Positions 48,940 through 59,155 are shown, counted from the stretch's first letter. The stretch: DNA of 64,000 bases from Gracilariopsis chorda (GCA_003194525.1 NBIV01000280.1:25176-89175); one strand, 5' to 3'. Program-made: numbers and translations. The notes: generated from the letters alone by a model not told the origin.

Positions 48940-50388
48940 TTATAGGTCTTGCTTTTCTTCTGACTCCGATTCATGTACTGGCGTAGATGAAAGCACCCCG
49001 TTTCCATTCTCGTCTTCGACCTTTACAGAAACCGATTGGTGATCTCCAAGTTCCTGAATGAGGTTTTCGTAGATACGAATTCCTCGCATGTACGTATCAA
49101 CAGGGAGGTATTCGTTGTGCTTATGTAACAGATCAGGTGACCTGTTTATGGGAGAAAACCCAAAGCAGGGAATCCCCTTCTTTCGTATATATCGGGAATC
49201 AGTGGCCGCCGGAAAGATCCCGTGACTCAGTTGATCTTCGATCCCGGAATTCTTCATACCGTTCATGAATGGAGTGATGAAAGTATTCTCAGAGGGGTCA
49301 CGGCTTGTCATCACATCTGTCTCCACTTTCATTACCCAGTCATACGAAACCCCGGGACATTTCTCTTTTTCGTCACACATAAACCAGCTTTCTATCTCCT
49401 GTTCCACGTCCGTGTTGTGTACTGTCGGTGGGACGCGAATATCAAAACCAGCTTCAGAAACCGACGGAATTACGTTCATGACGAACCCGCTAGCCATTTC
49501 TTCGTCAGGATGTCCTGCTTTCAAATATGCAAGATTGACTCCAATGATGTAACCAGGATCCACGCCTTGTTTCAGACGTTTTACTTGCTTTTCCCTAAAC
49601 GCTAAGGCGTTCGCAATAATCTTGTTAAGAGTATTGGATGCAGTTCGATCGGGGAGGGTAGCGCCGTGTCCGGGATTATCATTTACTTTCACTGCAAGCC
49701 ACCATGTCCGTCTCTCACCATAGTAAACGTTGAATTTTCCATCATCTCGAGGCAAACCTTCATCAAGTGCGACTCCCACATTCAAGGCATCAAATTCTGG
49801 GCTTTCAACAAATTTGCCCATTCCATCTCTACCACCGATCTCTTCATCCGGAACAAATGATACGTGAATGGTACGCTTTGGGATCCAGTTCTTCTGAGCA
49901 AGCTCTGCGAGTGCTTCCAGATATTGTAAGCCGACACTTTTCATGTCTTGTGACCCTCGAGCATAGATGCGTAACTCTCCATCTCTAAACACTGTCTTTG
50001 CAGAGTAAGGAGGCCACTGCCACTTGGCCTCTTCAGATGGTACAACATCAGTGTGCGAGTTAAGCAAGAGCGATGCCAAATGTGGTTGAGTTCCTGGCAA
50101 AGTGATGACGAGAACGGACTTTCCTTCTACGTAGGTATGAACCGATACTGAGACGTTCGGAAGCAACGAACGCACGGTCTCATTAAGAAACGTTTGGGCT
50201 TCCTCGTACGCAGGGTTCGGATGGTCAGTACGAATGCGAAGGTACTCTTGTAAACGGTGTACGGGACCGGGGACTGGTGCCACCCCACTCGGGATGTCTA
50301 TGGAAATCTTTTCGTGGCCAATATAAATAAGAGGCCCTAGCAACAATGCAAGGACAGATACAATGGAGCGAGGAGATACGTTCACCAT
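48940..50388 (-). CDS. ACY1: Aminoacylase-1-like M20 zinc peptidase
   Basis: 482 residues. M20A enzymes hydrolyse N-acyl amino acids using two zinc ions. Ligand motifs are all visible: LLNSHTDVVPSEEAKW (His, Asp), ARGSQDMKSVGLQYL (bridging Asp), SFVPDEEIGGRDGM (catalytic Glu), ALDEG and the late His in LLHKHNEYLP. The dimerisation domain includes NDNPGHGATLPDRTA. An N-terminal hydrophobic segment (about 10-23, SVLALLLGPLIYIG) indicates a signal peptide or membrane anchor, which cytosolic mammalian aminoacylase-1 lacks. The tail is Glu/Ser-rich. It is divergent from the primase gene. Confidence 0.92.
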   Translation of the reverse strand: MVNVSPRSIVSVLALLLGPLIYIGHEKISIDIPSGVAPVPGPVHRLQEYLRIRTDHPNPAYEEAQTFLNETVRSLLPNVSVSVHTYVEGKSVLVITLPGTQPHLASLLLNSHTDVVPSEEAKWQWPPYSAKTVFRDGELRIYARGSQDMKSVGLQYLEALAELAQKNWIPKRTIHVSFVPDEEIGGRDGMGKFVESPEFDALNVGVALDEGLPRDDGKFNVYYGERRTWWLAVKVNDNPGHGATLPDRTASNTLNKIIANALAFREKQVKRLKQGVDPGYIIGVNLAYLKAGHPDEEMASGFVMNVIPSVSEAGFDIRVPPTVHNTDVEQEIESWFMCDEKEKCPGVSYDWVMKVETDVMTSRDPSENTFITPFMNGMKNSGIEDQLSHGIFPAATDSRYIRKKGIPCFGFSPINRSPDLLHKHNEYLPVDTYMRGIRIYENLIQELGDHQSVSVKVEDENGNGVLSSTPVHESESEEKQDL

Positions 50389-51103
50389 ATTCTAGCTGCG
50401 GAGGGGGTGGAGGGTCAGTGTGACGTTCTTGAGGGCCATGGGTCGGGACCTTGATCAACGAGATTTGTGCAATAGATCCGGCATACAACGGCTGTGCTCA
50501 AAACCATACAGTTTGGTAACTTACAAAGTGCGAGAGAAAATGGTAAAACGGGTAGGCCTCCAACGGTGTTGAGATTTACACACCGCACGCTTTGCGTATC
50601 CTTCTGGCTTGAACGATGTTAATGAGTAGGATGAGATGTGGAAGACTGACCGTTAGCGCTCACCGTCGAGCCGAGGTCGTGATGATACGTTACGGGTAGC
50701 AGTCTGTCGTAGGTAACCCTTTACGCTTGTACAAAGGTGCCAATGGTTTTCGATACTCTTATTTCATGAAGGGCGGGACTATTTTGAATCTGTTTCGATG
50801 CTTAGGTGATTGTTTTTGAATAAATGGTTTCAAAAGGAGATCAAGCCAGCTTCTGGCCAATCCGGGTCATGTGGCAAGATTCTGAGGCCGCTCTCGACGA
50901 AATTCATCATGGGCTAATGTCTGTTCAAAGACCCTGCACTGAAAATATCAGTCGCTGCGAGACTGAGATTTGCCTTATTCCTCGCCGTCGGATTAGAATC
51001 CCACTGGATATCCATGTGATCGATGCACTCAACTCGAGCGTCACGCGCACCTCAGACTGGAATAGTCGGGAGTGACGGTTCTCGAAAGTTCATGTGACTA
51101 GAT
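50389..51103. promoter_or_regulatory. Divergent upstream region of ACY1 and DnaG genes
   Basis: 715 bp with no credible ORF (an 83-codon frame at 50824-51075 has no domain) and no repeat noticed. Confidence 0.35.
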
Positions 51104-53863
51104 ATGAGTCTCAATGACCGGAACCGCAGTCGACGAATGGGATGTTTTATGACCCCGGTACTACCCTTTCCCAGAGTCCAAGTGAAAAGGAAGCCTATCG
51201 TCTGCAAGCAAGGCTCTGCGAAGCAACTATGGGGTCGAGTTAAGAAAGCCGTTCCTCTATCTCGCGCATTCGCAGATAGATACGGCGATTCTGCGCTCAT
51301 TTCCACCGGTCCCCAGCGTTACAAACTTGTGTGCCCATTTCACAATGACAAAAATCCCAGCCTACACATAAACGATGATATGGGTACCTTTCACTGCTTT
51401 GGATGTGGCGCTTCCGGCTCAATCATTGATCTCGAGCAGCTGGCTGCTGGGCACCGCTCCATAGCCCATGCCCTCAAGTCTCTTGCAAGCAGGTACCAAC
51501 CTATCGCAAACGCTTTGCTAACTGCCTCATTTAAAACACCTCAGGGTTCACCAGAAGAGATTGAAGAAGCTTCGGCTGAAAATGAGCCCGTCCAACAACA
51601 AAAGATCCCTCGTAGAGTTATCATCACTCATAAGGCCATTGCATACGATGTATTACGAGATGCGACGCTTGTATATCAGCGTGTGTTGTGGGATCCTGCT
51701 GCACCTGCGGGTTTACAATACTTCATGCGTGAAAGAAAGCTTTCCGCTCCAACTTTGCGGGCATTTGCCTGCGGTTACGCGCCTCCTTCCACACAAGCCG
51801 ATTTCTTGTTGTGTACGTTAAGGGATATGGGATACCCAGCTGAGCATTTAGCAATTGCAGGCGTGGCCAGATCTCCTCGTGAGAATCTCTGTTTCGATAT
51901 ATTTCGTGACCGAGTCATAACCCCAATACGTGATATAAAAGGACAAACAATTGCCCTGGCAGGAAGGGCGCTTCCAAATGCATCGAAGAACGCCCCAAAG
52001 TACATCAACAGCCCGGAGACGTTTCTCTTTAAAAAGAAGCAGACACTATTCGGCGCAGACATTGCTAAAACAGCTCCAAGTGCTAACTCGAAGAATGGCT
52101 ACATCGTAGTGGTTGAAGGTTACATGGATGTCATGACAATCTTTGACCGCACACAAGGCCGCATTGCTTGCGTAGCTACCATGGGCACGGCAGTTACCTT
52201 AGAACAACTTCATTCCGCCTATCAATTGCTCACTGACTGCGCAGATGGTAGAGTTATCGTCAACTTTGACAACGACGAGGCAGGAATTAAAGCTGTCCAA
52301 CGAATCTGTGAATCCGTTATTCTTGGCGCAGCTTGTGCGCATGCCATTTACGTTGCATTACCACCTTCGCCCGTGAAAGATGCAGATGAGTTTATGAGAG
52401 AAGTTGGCACCCCGAACGAATACGTTACGTACCTTTTGGACACAGCGAGACCATGGTATGAATGGTATGGGAACACTATTGTGCAGAAGGAAGTAGAAAG
52501 GCTGTTGGACCCATCTACCGATACAAATGTAGCTGACGACTTGGGAATAACTCCTGAAGATATGGGTTCGGTTGGTATTGCACAATCTGGTCAACAATTT
52601 GACTTCATCCTAGCAGACTTCATGCGGCGGCAGCGAGATGACATGCTGGCTTCATTCGGTGCTCCCCCTGAAGTTGATGAGATTTGCGGAGTGAAGAAAC
52701 TGAAAAGAGCTCCATGTTCTAGAAAAGTGCTTGATGAACTTGCCAGCGTGGTCAATTCTGCAAACCGCACCCTTCCAGGCCTCAATGTTTCTGCGTTGGT
52801 GCATTCCTGGAGCGACTCTCTTTCTCTTGGTGAACCAGCAAAACTTATGAGGATGTACACGTATATCTTAAAGCGGTATAAGGAACTTTCGCGACCATGG
52901 CGCCATCTCAGTGTACCGGTACAAGTGCAATGGTTGCCTACCCCCCCTTGGATATTGAAAGAGTTGAAAAAGTCAAAGAAGATAGCTCAAAAGAAAGCTT
53001 CTCTCTCGTCCATGGGTGAGAAAGAAGAAGATATCAAAGTGTCCCCTAAAGAACTAAAACGCATCAGGGAACGAATTCAATTTCAGGAACGATACATTCT
53101 CCCCGGTTTAAAGGAGAGGAGATGTGAGCAGTCAAAGCTAACAAAGTCTGCTCCACGTCGTGCTGCTGAGGAGTTTATTCTACGAACGCTCATTTTTGCT
53201 GAGGAAATTGATCGCATTGATGCGATGGAAATCCTAATCGGTGCGATTATCCGCTGTGCAGAAAAGAAGTTACCGTTCTGGACGTCGAAGGAACGGGAAA
53301 GCTTGTTTGAGTATATTTCTGAATTGGAAGGTGCGCCTACTGTCGAGGAAATGGTGGCTTACTTGGAAGAAATGGATTGGTGGTGTCAAGAAGTCGAGAA
53401 TATGTTCACTCCCATTGATGTAGAAACTGATCCAGAGTGGGCTGCAATTCGCCAACTTGAGATTGATCATCCGATCGACGTGGTGAAAGCATGCGCATAT
53501 TCTGTAGAACGAATGGCAGGAATGGTAGCAAGTCGAAATGCCATTGAAGAATCTGGAGACATTATGCAACGTTTGGTACAGGAACAAGCTGCGGCTGCCT
53601 CGACAGATGATGCTTCCCGGGAAGACTTCGTCATGCACTCAAGACAACTGATAGATAGGAGCAATGAACTGAGCAAAAGCATTGACCGGACAGCTTATCT
53701 GAATCCTGAAGAAGCCGCTGAAAGAGAAGAAGCTATGAAAGAAGTCAATACCCGTTTACGAAAAGCAGAACTCAAGGAGAAGCTTCTAGAAGACATAGAA
53801 TCTGGAGACTTTTCTCCCCCCGAGCGGCGAGATATCGCAAGCAAAACAGAAGGGACAAAGTAG
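51104..53863 (+). CDS. dnaG: DnaG-type primase, plastid-targeted
   Basis: 919 residues. It synthesises RNA primers for plastid DNA replication with DnaB helicase. The CHC2 zinc motif is clear (Cys77-x2-His80...Cys98-x2-Cys101, CPFHNDKNPSLHIN and CFGCGASGSI). The catalytic core has RVITPIRDIKGQTIALAGR, YINSPET, TLFGADIA, and a TOPRIM domain with VVEGYMDVM (Glu) and VNFDNDEAG (D-x-D). Start choice: ATGs at residues 1, 12 and 16 all precede a basic leader; the later ones place Phe near the start. About 450 residues follow the core, much longer than the usual helicase-binding domain of bacterial DnaG, with helical Glu/Lys-rich segments up to the end. Confidence 0.94.
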   Translation: MSLNDRNRSRRMGCFMTPVLPFPRVQVKRKPIVCKQGSAKQLWGRVKKAVPLSRAFADRYGDSALISTGPQRYKLVCPFHNDKNPSLHINDDMGTFHCFGCGASGSIIDLEQLAAGHRSIAHALKSLASRYQPIANALLTASFKTPQGSPEEIEEASAENEPVQQQKIPRRVIITHKAIAYDVLRDATLVYQRVLWDPAAPAGLQYFMRERKLSAPTLRAFACGYAPPSTQADFLLCTLRDMGYPAEHLAIAGVARSPRENLCFDIFRDRVITPIRDIKGQTIALAGRALPNASKNAPKYINSPETFLFKKKQTLFGADIAKTAPSANSKNGYIVVVEGYMDVMTIFDRTQGRIACVATMGTAVTLEQLHSAYQLLTDCADGRVIVNFDNDEAGIKAVQRICESVILGAACAHAIYVALPPSPVKDADEFMREVGTPNEYVTYLLDTARPWYEWYGNTIVQKEVERLLDPSTDTNVADDLGITPEDMGSVGIAQSGQQFDFILADFMRRQRDDMLASFGAPPEVDEICGVKKLKRAPCSRKVLDELASVVNSANRTLPGLNVSALVHSWSDSLSLGEPAKLMRMYTYILKRYKELSRPWRHLSVPVQVQWLPTPPWILKELKKSKKIAQKKASLSSMGEKEEDIKVSPKELKRIRERIQFQERYILPGLKERRCEQSKLTKSAPRRAAEEFILRTLIFAEEIDRIDAMEILIGAIIRCAEKKLPFWTSKERESLFEYISELEGAPTVEEMVAYLEEMDWWCQEVENMFTPIDVETDPEWAAIRQLEIDHPIDVVKACAYSVERMAGMVASRNAIEESGDIMQRLVQEQAAAASTDDASREDFVMHSRQLIDRSNELSKSIDRTAYLNPEEAAEREEAMKEVNTRLRKAELKEKLLEDIESGDFSPPERRDIASKTEGTK

Positions 53864-54390
53864 CCAACCTGATCAACTTGATCTTACTGGAACCCAGACG
53901 GAGTTAAACAGTTCTGCCCTGCGAGAATATTCAAGAACGAAGGTACACGTTCACCAATTTTGGCACAGCTGGAGAAAGAGGACACATAATCTACAGCGAT
54001 GTAGCTGGGCCATGGGAGAGAAATATACGGCAGACATTGATGTACACACATCATCAAATCATCACAGAATGCTCGCCACCGGACTTATCCCTGACAGGAG
54101 ATTTTCGTTCGAGACTGGTAACTCAGAACGTCCTGCGGTTTGGTTTACTAATCGCGCTCATAAGAAGGTCCGAGAGACATGAAATTGGATTCAAAGTCTA
54201 ACTTGCAGAAGTCGAAACTGCACCAACAACGCAGCGAAACAACTGCTTATCAACAGAGAAAAAACAACAATAGATCTAGTAAGCACAACGATGTCTCGAA
54301 CATAAAAGTATCGCAGTCCATCGGCAGCATGCCCCACCTCGCACAACTCATGATGCAGCATGCACAAAAAGTAAACGCAAAACACAGCAA
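53864..54390. other. Convergent 3' flank, 527 bp
   Basis: A 76-codon plus-strand frame (54179-54409), rich in Gln/Ser/Lys, overlaps the end of the next gene and has no domain. Nothing else is seen. Confidence 0.4.
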
Positions 54391-55863
54391 CTACAACACC
54401 GCAAGCTGATAGCGACCACTGGGGATACCCTCCGATATGATGACCTCGTCTGAAAACTTGTCCACGAGTGCCCACTGAGTACCAGGCACGAGTGCGAAAC
54501 GACGAACGATTGCAGCTTTGATATCGCCAGAGGAGGCGCCATGATACCAAGCAAGACTAATTTTCTTGCGACCCATAGTAATTTCAATCTTATGTTTCTG
54601 ACTACACTCGACGAAAGGGGGCAACGACTGTCCCTGCCACAGGTCCGAACGAGGTTGCGAATCATTGATTGCAGTTGCGGCGGGAATGGGGTCTTGAAAG
54701 GCGAGATTACGATTTGTGTTTGCGTCTTCTGCAGTTTGGTGAAGTTGTGAGTGCTCTTGAATTGTGTTTCCATTTGGGTGGAGTGTGGATCGTATGGAGT
54801 TTCTAGCAATGAGTTGATTCGGGTGTGAGTGAGTGTCAAGGACATCTTCGACAGTGTCATCCAGCATGTCCGAATCAATGCGAGAGATCTTTCGTCGTTT
54901 AACGCCTTCAGAAGCGTGGGTAATCGGGGCATCATCGGCGTCTACGAGCGGGTAGATAGCGGCATTAGCGTCACGAAAAGCAAAATCCGGAGCGGTTTGA
55001 TTCGGCCATGACATTCGCTTTGTAGGACGCGCCGCAATTCGGGTGGGATTGAGTTTAACGGAGAGGTCCTCTTGTTGTGCAGAGATTTGAGTGGGCATTT
55101 TAGTGGTGTTTCGATGGTAGATTTGACTTTGTATGACACCCTTGTCATCGTAGACATGGGTGGTGTATTGCGGAACTCTTGGCATTCGACGTTTCAACGC
55201 CATCGGCTGCGCAGACACAGGCGTAGATGTTGCTAGTGCGTTTTGCGCGCGAAAGTCAGGGGCCTGCTGCGTAGCGACGGCGGGCTGGTTGGATAAGCGG
55301 GGGGGATTGGGATGCAATTGCGCAGAATTACTAGGCGGCATTCTGTGAATCTGGTCGGACAGCGCGGCCTTATCCACAGGAGGCGGGCCATTCTTGAAGT
55401 CGTCTTCGGTAAAACCGGTGAGCTGAATGAGTCGATCCTTTGTACGAAGCCATCTATAAAAGGTGCGTGCGGAAATATCATAGTGTTGACAGGCGTCCAA
55501 CATGGCCATTCGGCCTGTTTCAACGGCCATGATGCATTCCAAGCGGCGCATAAGGGAGTTTTCATTGATGTTTGGCGGGCGGCCAGGGCGATGTTTACTG
55601 CGCGAGCGGGAGATGGGGGGCTGTTGCTGGACGGGGGTTACGTCGATTTGGGGCGGGATGGCTATGGCGGGGGCGATGTGGGTGGGGAGGGGGGAGGGTG
55701 CGGAGTCGGGAGGAGCGAGCTGGGAATTGGGCTCTTCATCTTTGAGAGGGTCGGACGGCGGTGGCGGAGGCGGAGGCGGAGGCGGAGGCGGAGGCGGAGG
55801 CGGCGGGGCGGCCGTGGGCTGCGGGGCGTCGGGCGCGGTGGCGGGCGGAGGTGACTGCGCCAT
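54391..55863 (-). CDS. HTH (Psq-like) putative regulator with poly-Pro tract and ubiquitin-like C-terminus
   Basis: 490 residues. After a 17-Pro run (20-36), an AT-hook-like HRPGRPPN (91-98) precedes a Psq/transposase-type helix-turn-helix (about 104-143: LECIMAVETGRMAMLDAC, YDISARTFYRWLRTKDRL). A long Ser/Pro/Asn-rich region follows. The last 65 residues (KIEITMGRKKISLAWYHG to QLAVL) show strand-helix-strand spacing like a ubiquitin-like or PB1 domain. A DNA-binding transcription regulator is inferred; the HTH could descend from a transposase. It begins 75 bp after the TrmL stop on the same strand. Confidence 0.65.
   Translation of the reverse strand: MAQSPPPATAPDAPQPTAAPPPPPPPPPPPPPPPPPSDPLKDEEPNSQLAPPDSAPSPLPTHIAPAIAIPPQIDVTPVQQQPPISRSRSKHRPGRPPNINENSLMRRLECIMAVETGRMAMLDACQHYDISARTFYRWLRTKDRLIQLTGFTEDDFKNGPPPVDKAALSDQIHRMPPSNSAQLHPNPPRLSNQPAVATQQAPDFRAQNALATSTPVSAQPMALKRRMPRVPQYTTHVYDDKGVIQSQIYHRNTTKMPTQISAQQEDLSVKLNPTRIAARPTKRMSWPNQTAPDFAFRDANAAIYPLVDADDAPITHASEGVKRRKISRIDSDMLDDTVEDVLDTHSHPNQLIARNSIRSTLHPNGNTIQEHSQLHQTAEDANTNRNLAFQDPIPAATAINDSQPRSDLWQGQSLPPFVECSQKHKIEITMGRKKISLAWYHGASSGDIKAAIVRRFALVPGTQWALVDKFSDEVIISEGIPSGRYQLAVL
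55756..55803 (-). repeat. Hexanucleotide (CCGCCT) microsatellite coding poly-Pro
   Basis: About six units of CCGCCT on the minus strand (GGCGGA on plus) encode most of the Pro run of the HTH protein, in frame. Length polymorphism would change Pro number without a frameshift. Confidence 0.9.
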
Positions 55864-55938
55864 GGCGGGATGTCACAGCGTCGGCGACGGGCAGTCGGCA
55901 CGATGGCAGACGCGCGCGTGCTCTGTGTGCCATAGTAA

Positions 55939-56676
55939 TCATTTGAGTGCGCGCGCCACGTGGCCACGTCGCGCGACGTGTCGGTACGCATCCCACAGCG
56001 CCATGCTGGCGGTCGTGCTGAGGTTGAAGCTGCGGAAGCGGTCGTCCACCATGGGAAACGCCACGCGTATCTCGTGCTTGCCCTCCGAGTGCAGCCAGTC
56101 GCGGATGCCGTCGAAGCCGTGCACCTCACTGCCGAATACAAGCACCGTCTTTCCGCGCTCATTCCATTCAATCTCCGACGCGCACCGATCCCCAAACTTG
56201 GTGAAGAACAGTCGCGTTCCGCCCAGTTGCTTCATTTTGCCGTTTGCAAACTGCGCCCAGTCCTCGTAAACGCGCACATCAACGTGCTGCCAGTAATCCA
56301 GCCCGGCACGACGCACCTGCTTCTCGTCCAGTGAAAAGCCCAGCGGTCCGATTAAGTGAAGAGCCGCTCCCAAACCCAGACAGGTACGTCCGATGTTACC
56401 CGTGTTCCAGTGGATTTGAGGATGTACGAATACCACATGCAGTGCTTTTTCGCCATCCATTGGATCGATTGCCACTTGGCCCTGCGCGCCTGCTCCGTAC
56501 GCACAGCTGCTTGCTAGCACTCGTCGCTGCTTGCGTGCCGTTGCTGCGCCTGGTGCTGCTTGCACTACGTGCGGGCGCTTCCGGCACAGGTTTGTGCGCG
56601 CTGGAGCGCCGTGTGTGTGCCACGCGTTTGGACCGGCCGCAAATGCTGCTTGCGCGCTTGCCATCGTCATCATCAT
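55939..56676 (-). CDS. trmL: tRNA (cytidine/uridine-34-2'-O)-methyltransferase TrmL, organellar
   Basis: 245 residues. TrmL methylates the wobble ribose of tRNA-Leu. The SPOUT domain (from about residue 80) matches closely: VVFVHPQIHWNTGNIGRTC, GLGAALHLIGPLGFSLDEKQVRRAGLDYW, RLFFTKFG, VLVFGSEVHGF, and the knot IRVAFPMVDDRFRSFNLSTTASM. Some 75 N-terminal residues (MMMTMASAQAAFAAGPNAWH..., Ala/Arg-rich) exceed bacterial TrmL and suggest import into plastid or mitochondrion. It has the same strand as the HTH gene, with a 75-bp gap. Confidence 0.92.
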   Translation of the reverse strand: MMMTMASAQAAFAAGPNAWHTHGAPARTNLCRKRPHVVQAAPGAATARKQRRVLASSCAYGAGAQGQVAIDPMDGEKALHVVFVHPQIHWNTGNIGRTCLGLGAALHLIGPLGFSLDEKQVRRAGLDYWQHVDVRVYEDWAQFANGKMKQLGGTRLFFTKFGDRCASEIEWNERGKTVLVFGSEVHGFDGIRDWLHSEGKHEIRVAFPMVDDRFRSFNLSTTASMALWDAYRHVARRGHVARALK

Positions 56677-58195
56677 CAGTAGCGTCGGGCGAGATAGCGG
56701 TTGTGCTCACGTTTTCTCGTATCGCGCAGCAGAGCGTTCCGAGAGGCGCGCCCCTCACCCGCGGCGTGCCACTGGCTTGATGAACAAATACGAAGGGTAG
56801 ATATACAGAGCGGTTTATTCAAAAAAAAATGAGGGCGGAGGGGGGGTTCCCACAGTACATATCGGATTGCTACCGTTCGTAGATACTGTACGAGGCAGCA
56901 ACGGCGCAAACGATGGAGCTCATTCCAAGTTGCCGACCCGCAGCGATTTCAAACTGCCAAGTGCTGTATGCAACTCGTCGGTATCGACAGCATTGCAGAC
57001 GAAATCATTAACAAGTGAGCGCACACCCATCGCTCAGCGTTATCGCTTCGTATTGGCGGCAGAAATGCATACCGGCAGCGAGATGATAGGTTAAGTTATC
57101 TAGACAGCGGTGCGAGCCATGTAGAAACGGTGGTGACTCGACTGCCGTCGATGGTGCCACACGTCGGTGTGAGCGGTGATTGCGATTGATAACCAGTACT
57201 GGATTGCATTACATAGTCCATCGGAGCTGCACTGGAATGCATAAAGGACAGCGGAGGATGCGCAACAGCACCGCGCCTGTCCTTCTCCTCTTTGCACAAG
57301 TGTGCGACGAATGGTGTGTGTGCGCGAAACAGCGCTTCAGCGCCGTCCGGGGGCGCCTTCACCGACGCCACATGGCGCGAAGCTGCGAAGCAGGTGAGCA
57401 CTCGGCGTGCCGAAAGATGGTTTGAGCGCGTGCTTGGGCGCGCTTTCATCAAAGGCATGTAGAGTAAAGTTGCGAGCCATTTGTGAAGAAAAGAGTGAGG
57501 AGGTAAGCGGTTGCTGAAGGCGGGTGGTTAAGCAAACCGACCTGGAATGCGGCGGTTAAGAAGAGAAGAGCGACGCATGTTTCGCATGGCGTGGTGAGAA
57601 GCATGGGGCAGATTTGATGCGAAAGATGCGTCCAGAATGCACGACCGTTTCTAGATACTTCCTGGCGGGAAGCACCCCCCCCTGTCATTCTCCGAAATGT
57701 GTACCCCACTCAGTGCGGCGTTTTGCTTGATTTTTTCCACCTGTCCAATCGGAGTCAAAATCGTGGGTTCTGCGTCACATCTGAACCCACTGACATACCT
57801 CTTACACGTGACGATTTTACTCCTGACAGATGGGTTTGAAACTTCGTAAGTTGGATGCCATCCCGACTATTGAATACAATAATACGGCTACCTTGAAGTT
57901 CTTATGACACATTTACTTGCAATTTAAGGCTACTAAAGAGATTAACTACACGTATACAAAAGCACTCTATACGATCTTGCGTACCACTCAACACAATGCT
58001 GTTTAGCCCTGCTAATAATGGTAGAACAATGACACCCTACGTCGTCAAGTCCACACATTTCCGCTATCGACTCGCCACGAACACCCTGATCAAGACTTAC
58101 ATCTCATAAGCGTACTCAAAGCATTGCCACCCGAACTGATACGTTTGCACTACAGTTTTCTTCCGTAGGAAGAATTAGTTTTCAGCAACTCAGAT
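56677..58195. other. Intergenic, 1.5 kb, with a doubtful small gene
   Basis: A minus-strand frame of 120 codons (57096-57458) ends in a protein-like Ser/Thr-rich stretch (AAPMDYVMQSSTGYQSQSP). A TC-rich leader precedes another ATG at 57480, and a good acceptor (TTTATGCATTCCAG) lies near 57231, so a two-exon gene at 57096-57480 is possible, but I could not find a donor that keeps the frame. The rest (57720-58195) is AT-richer without genes. Confidence 0.3.
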
Positions 58196-58888
58196 ATGGT
58201 ACATCTTGGGCATCCTAAAGAGTGTTCAATCTGTCTCGAGAATTTGGCTGGAAATGTGGTGCAGCTTGACTGCTATCATGTATTTCATTACGACTGCATA
58301 TCAAGGATGTTTCCTAAACACAATCAGGAAAGAGGAACAATATATCGAATGTTACGAGACAGAAACGGTAGAGAGGAGCTAGAAGTAAGCTATCCTCTGA
58401 ACAACTGCTGTCCGAACTGTCAAAAACCAATCAATACAAAAGATATCAAGCAATGGCTGGATTACGTTAACTGCAAGAAAAGGAGTCGACCGGAAGGTAT
58501 GTCCGAGGAAGAGTACGAAAAGCGTAAAAAGAAAAACAAAAAGCGAATGGAACGTCGCTTACGAAAAGAAGAGAGAGAAAAAGAAGAACATCGAGAAAAG
58601 AAAGTAGAGATCACCCTTCTCCTTCTGGTCGTAACGACAACGAAAGTTAAAGTTGGAAACTGTGAGCAGAAAGAAGAGTACAGTGGAAGGAGAGAAGTGC
58701 AACAAAAGAAAAATCATGTTGGTGGTGTTGTAGAAGAAAAGGCTAAAACGTTTGCCAAGGGAGGAAGGGGACGGAAAACATTACCCGATGGAAGCGGTTG
58801 TGACGACGACGGTCGTCTTCATTTCTTAAAGCGCCAAGATTTTGTTCTTTGCTTCTGGCATATGGAAATGTGGTTTTCTCATTCGTAG
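58196..58888 (+). CDS. RING-H2 finger protein
   Basis: 230 residues. The N-terminal RING (about 10-75) has C-S-I-C, then C-Y-H-V-F-H-Y-D-C and finally C-P-N-C, a C3H2C3-type order with a long loop, typical of ubiquitin ligases. A strongly basic/acidic helix (EEYEKRKKKNKKRMERRLRKEEREKEEH) follows. The last 90 residues look less like protein; other frames seem equally coding-like there, so a frameshift or intron is possible. The reading frame ends just where a MOB1-like frame begins (58889). It may be an intact small E3, or the front of a decayed gene. Confidence 0.5.
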   Translation: MVHLGHPKECSICLENLAGNVVQLDCYHVFHYDCISRMFPKHNQERGTIYRMLRDRNGREELEVSYPLNNCCPNCQKPINTKDIKQWLDYVNCKKRSRPEGMSEEEYEKRKKKNKKRMERRLRKEEREKEEHREKKVEITLLLLVVTTTKVKVGNCEQKEEYSGRREVQQKKNHVGGVVEEKAKTFAKGGRGRKTLPDGSGCDDDGRLHFLKRQDFVLCFWHMEMWFSHS

Positions 58889-59155
58889 CCACCCTTCCAT
58901 CCAATGATCGATATAGAGCACGTCATAGGGCTCATGAGGTTTTTAAAGCATTTCACGACACAGAAAACCTGAGAGATGCTGTCAAAATACCGGAGGGCTA
59001 TGATGTCAAGGATCGCATAATTGTTAACGTTCTCGAACTGTTCAACCAACTTTATTCTTCTATACGGCAGTACGTGTGACAAATGTACCCCGGAATCATG
59101 TCTGGGTACATGTTACTACGAGGCGCTTAAGACCAGAGGACGAAGAAGAAGCAGT
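58889..59155 (+). pseudogene. MOB1-like fragment with frameshift
   Basis: After a possible acceptor (TTCTCATTCGTAG) the frame reads HEVFKAFHDTENLRDAVKIP, E-G-Y-D, then N-V-L-E-L-F-N-Q-L-Y, clearly the N-terminal part of MOB kinase activators (LR-AV-LPEG...FFNQ). A TGA follows at 59077-59079; in the +1 frame the MOB zinc motif continues as CTPESC. The zinc-binding His region and C-terminal two-thirds are not found. MOB1 activates NDR/LATS kinases in mitotic exit. This copy seems broken, by decay or (less likely) an unseen intron or sequencing error. Confidence 0.5.
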
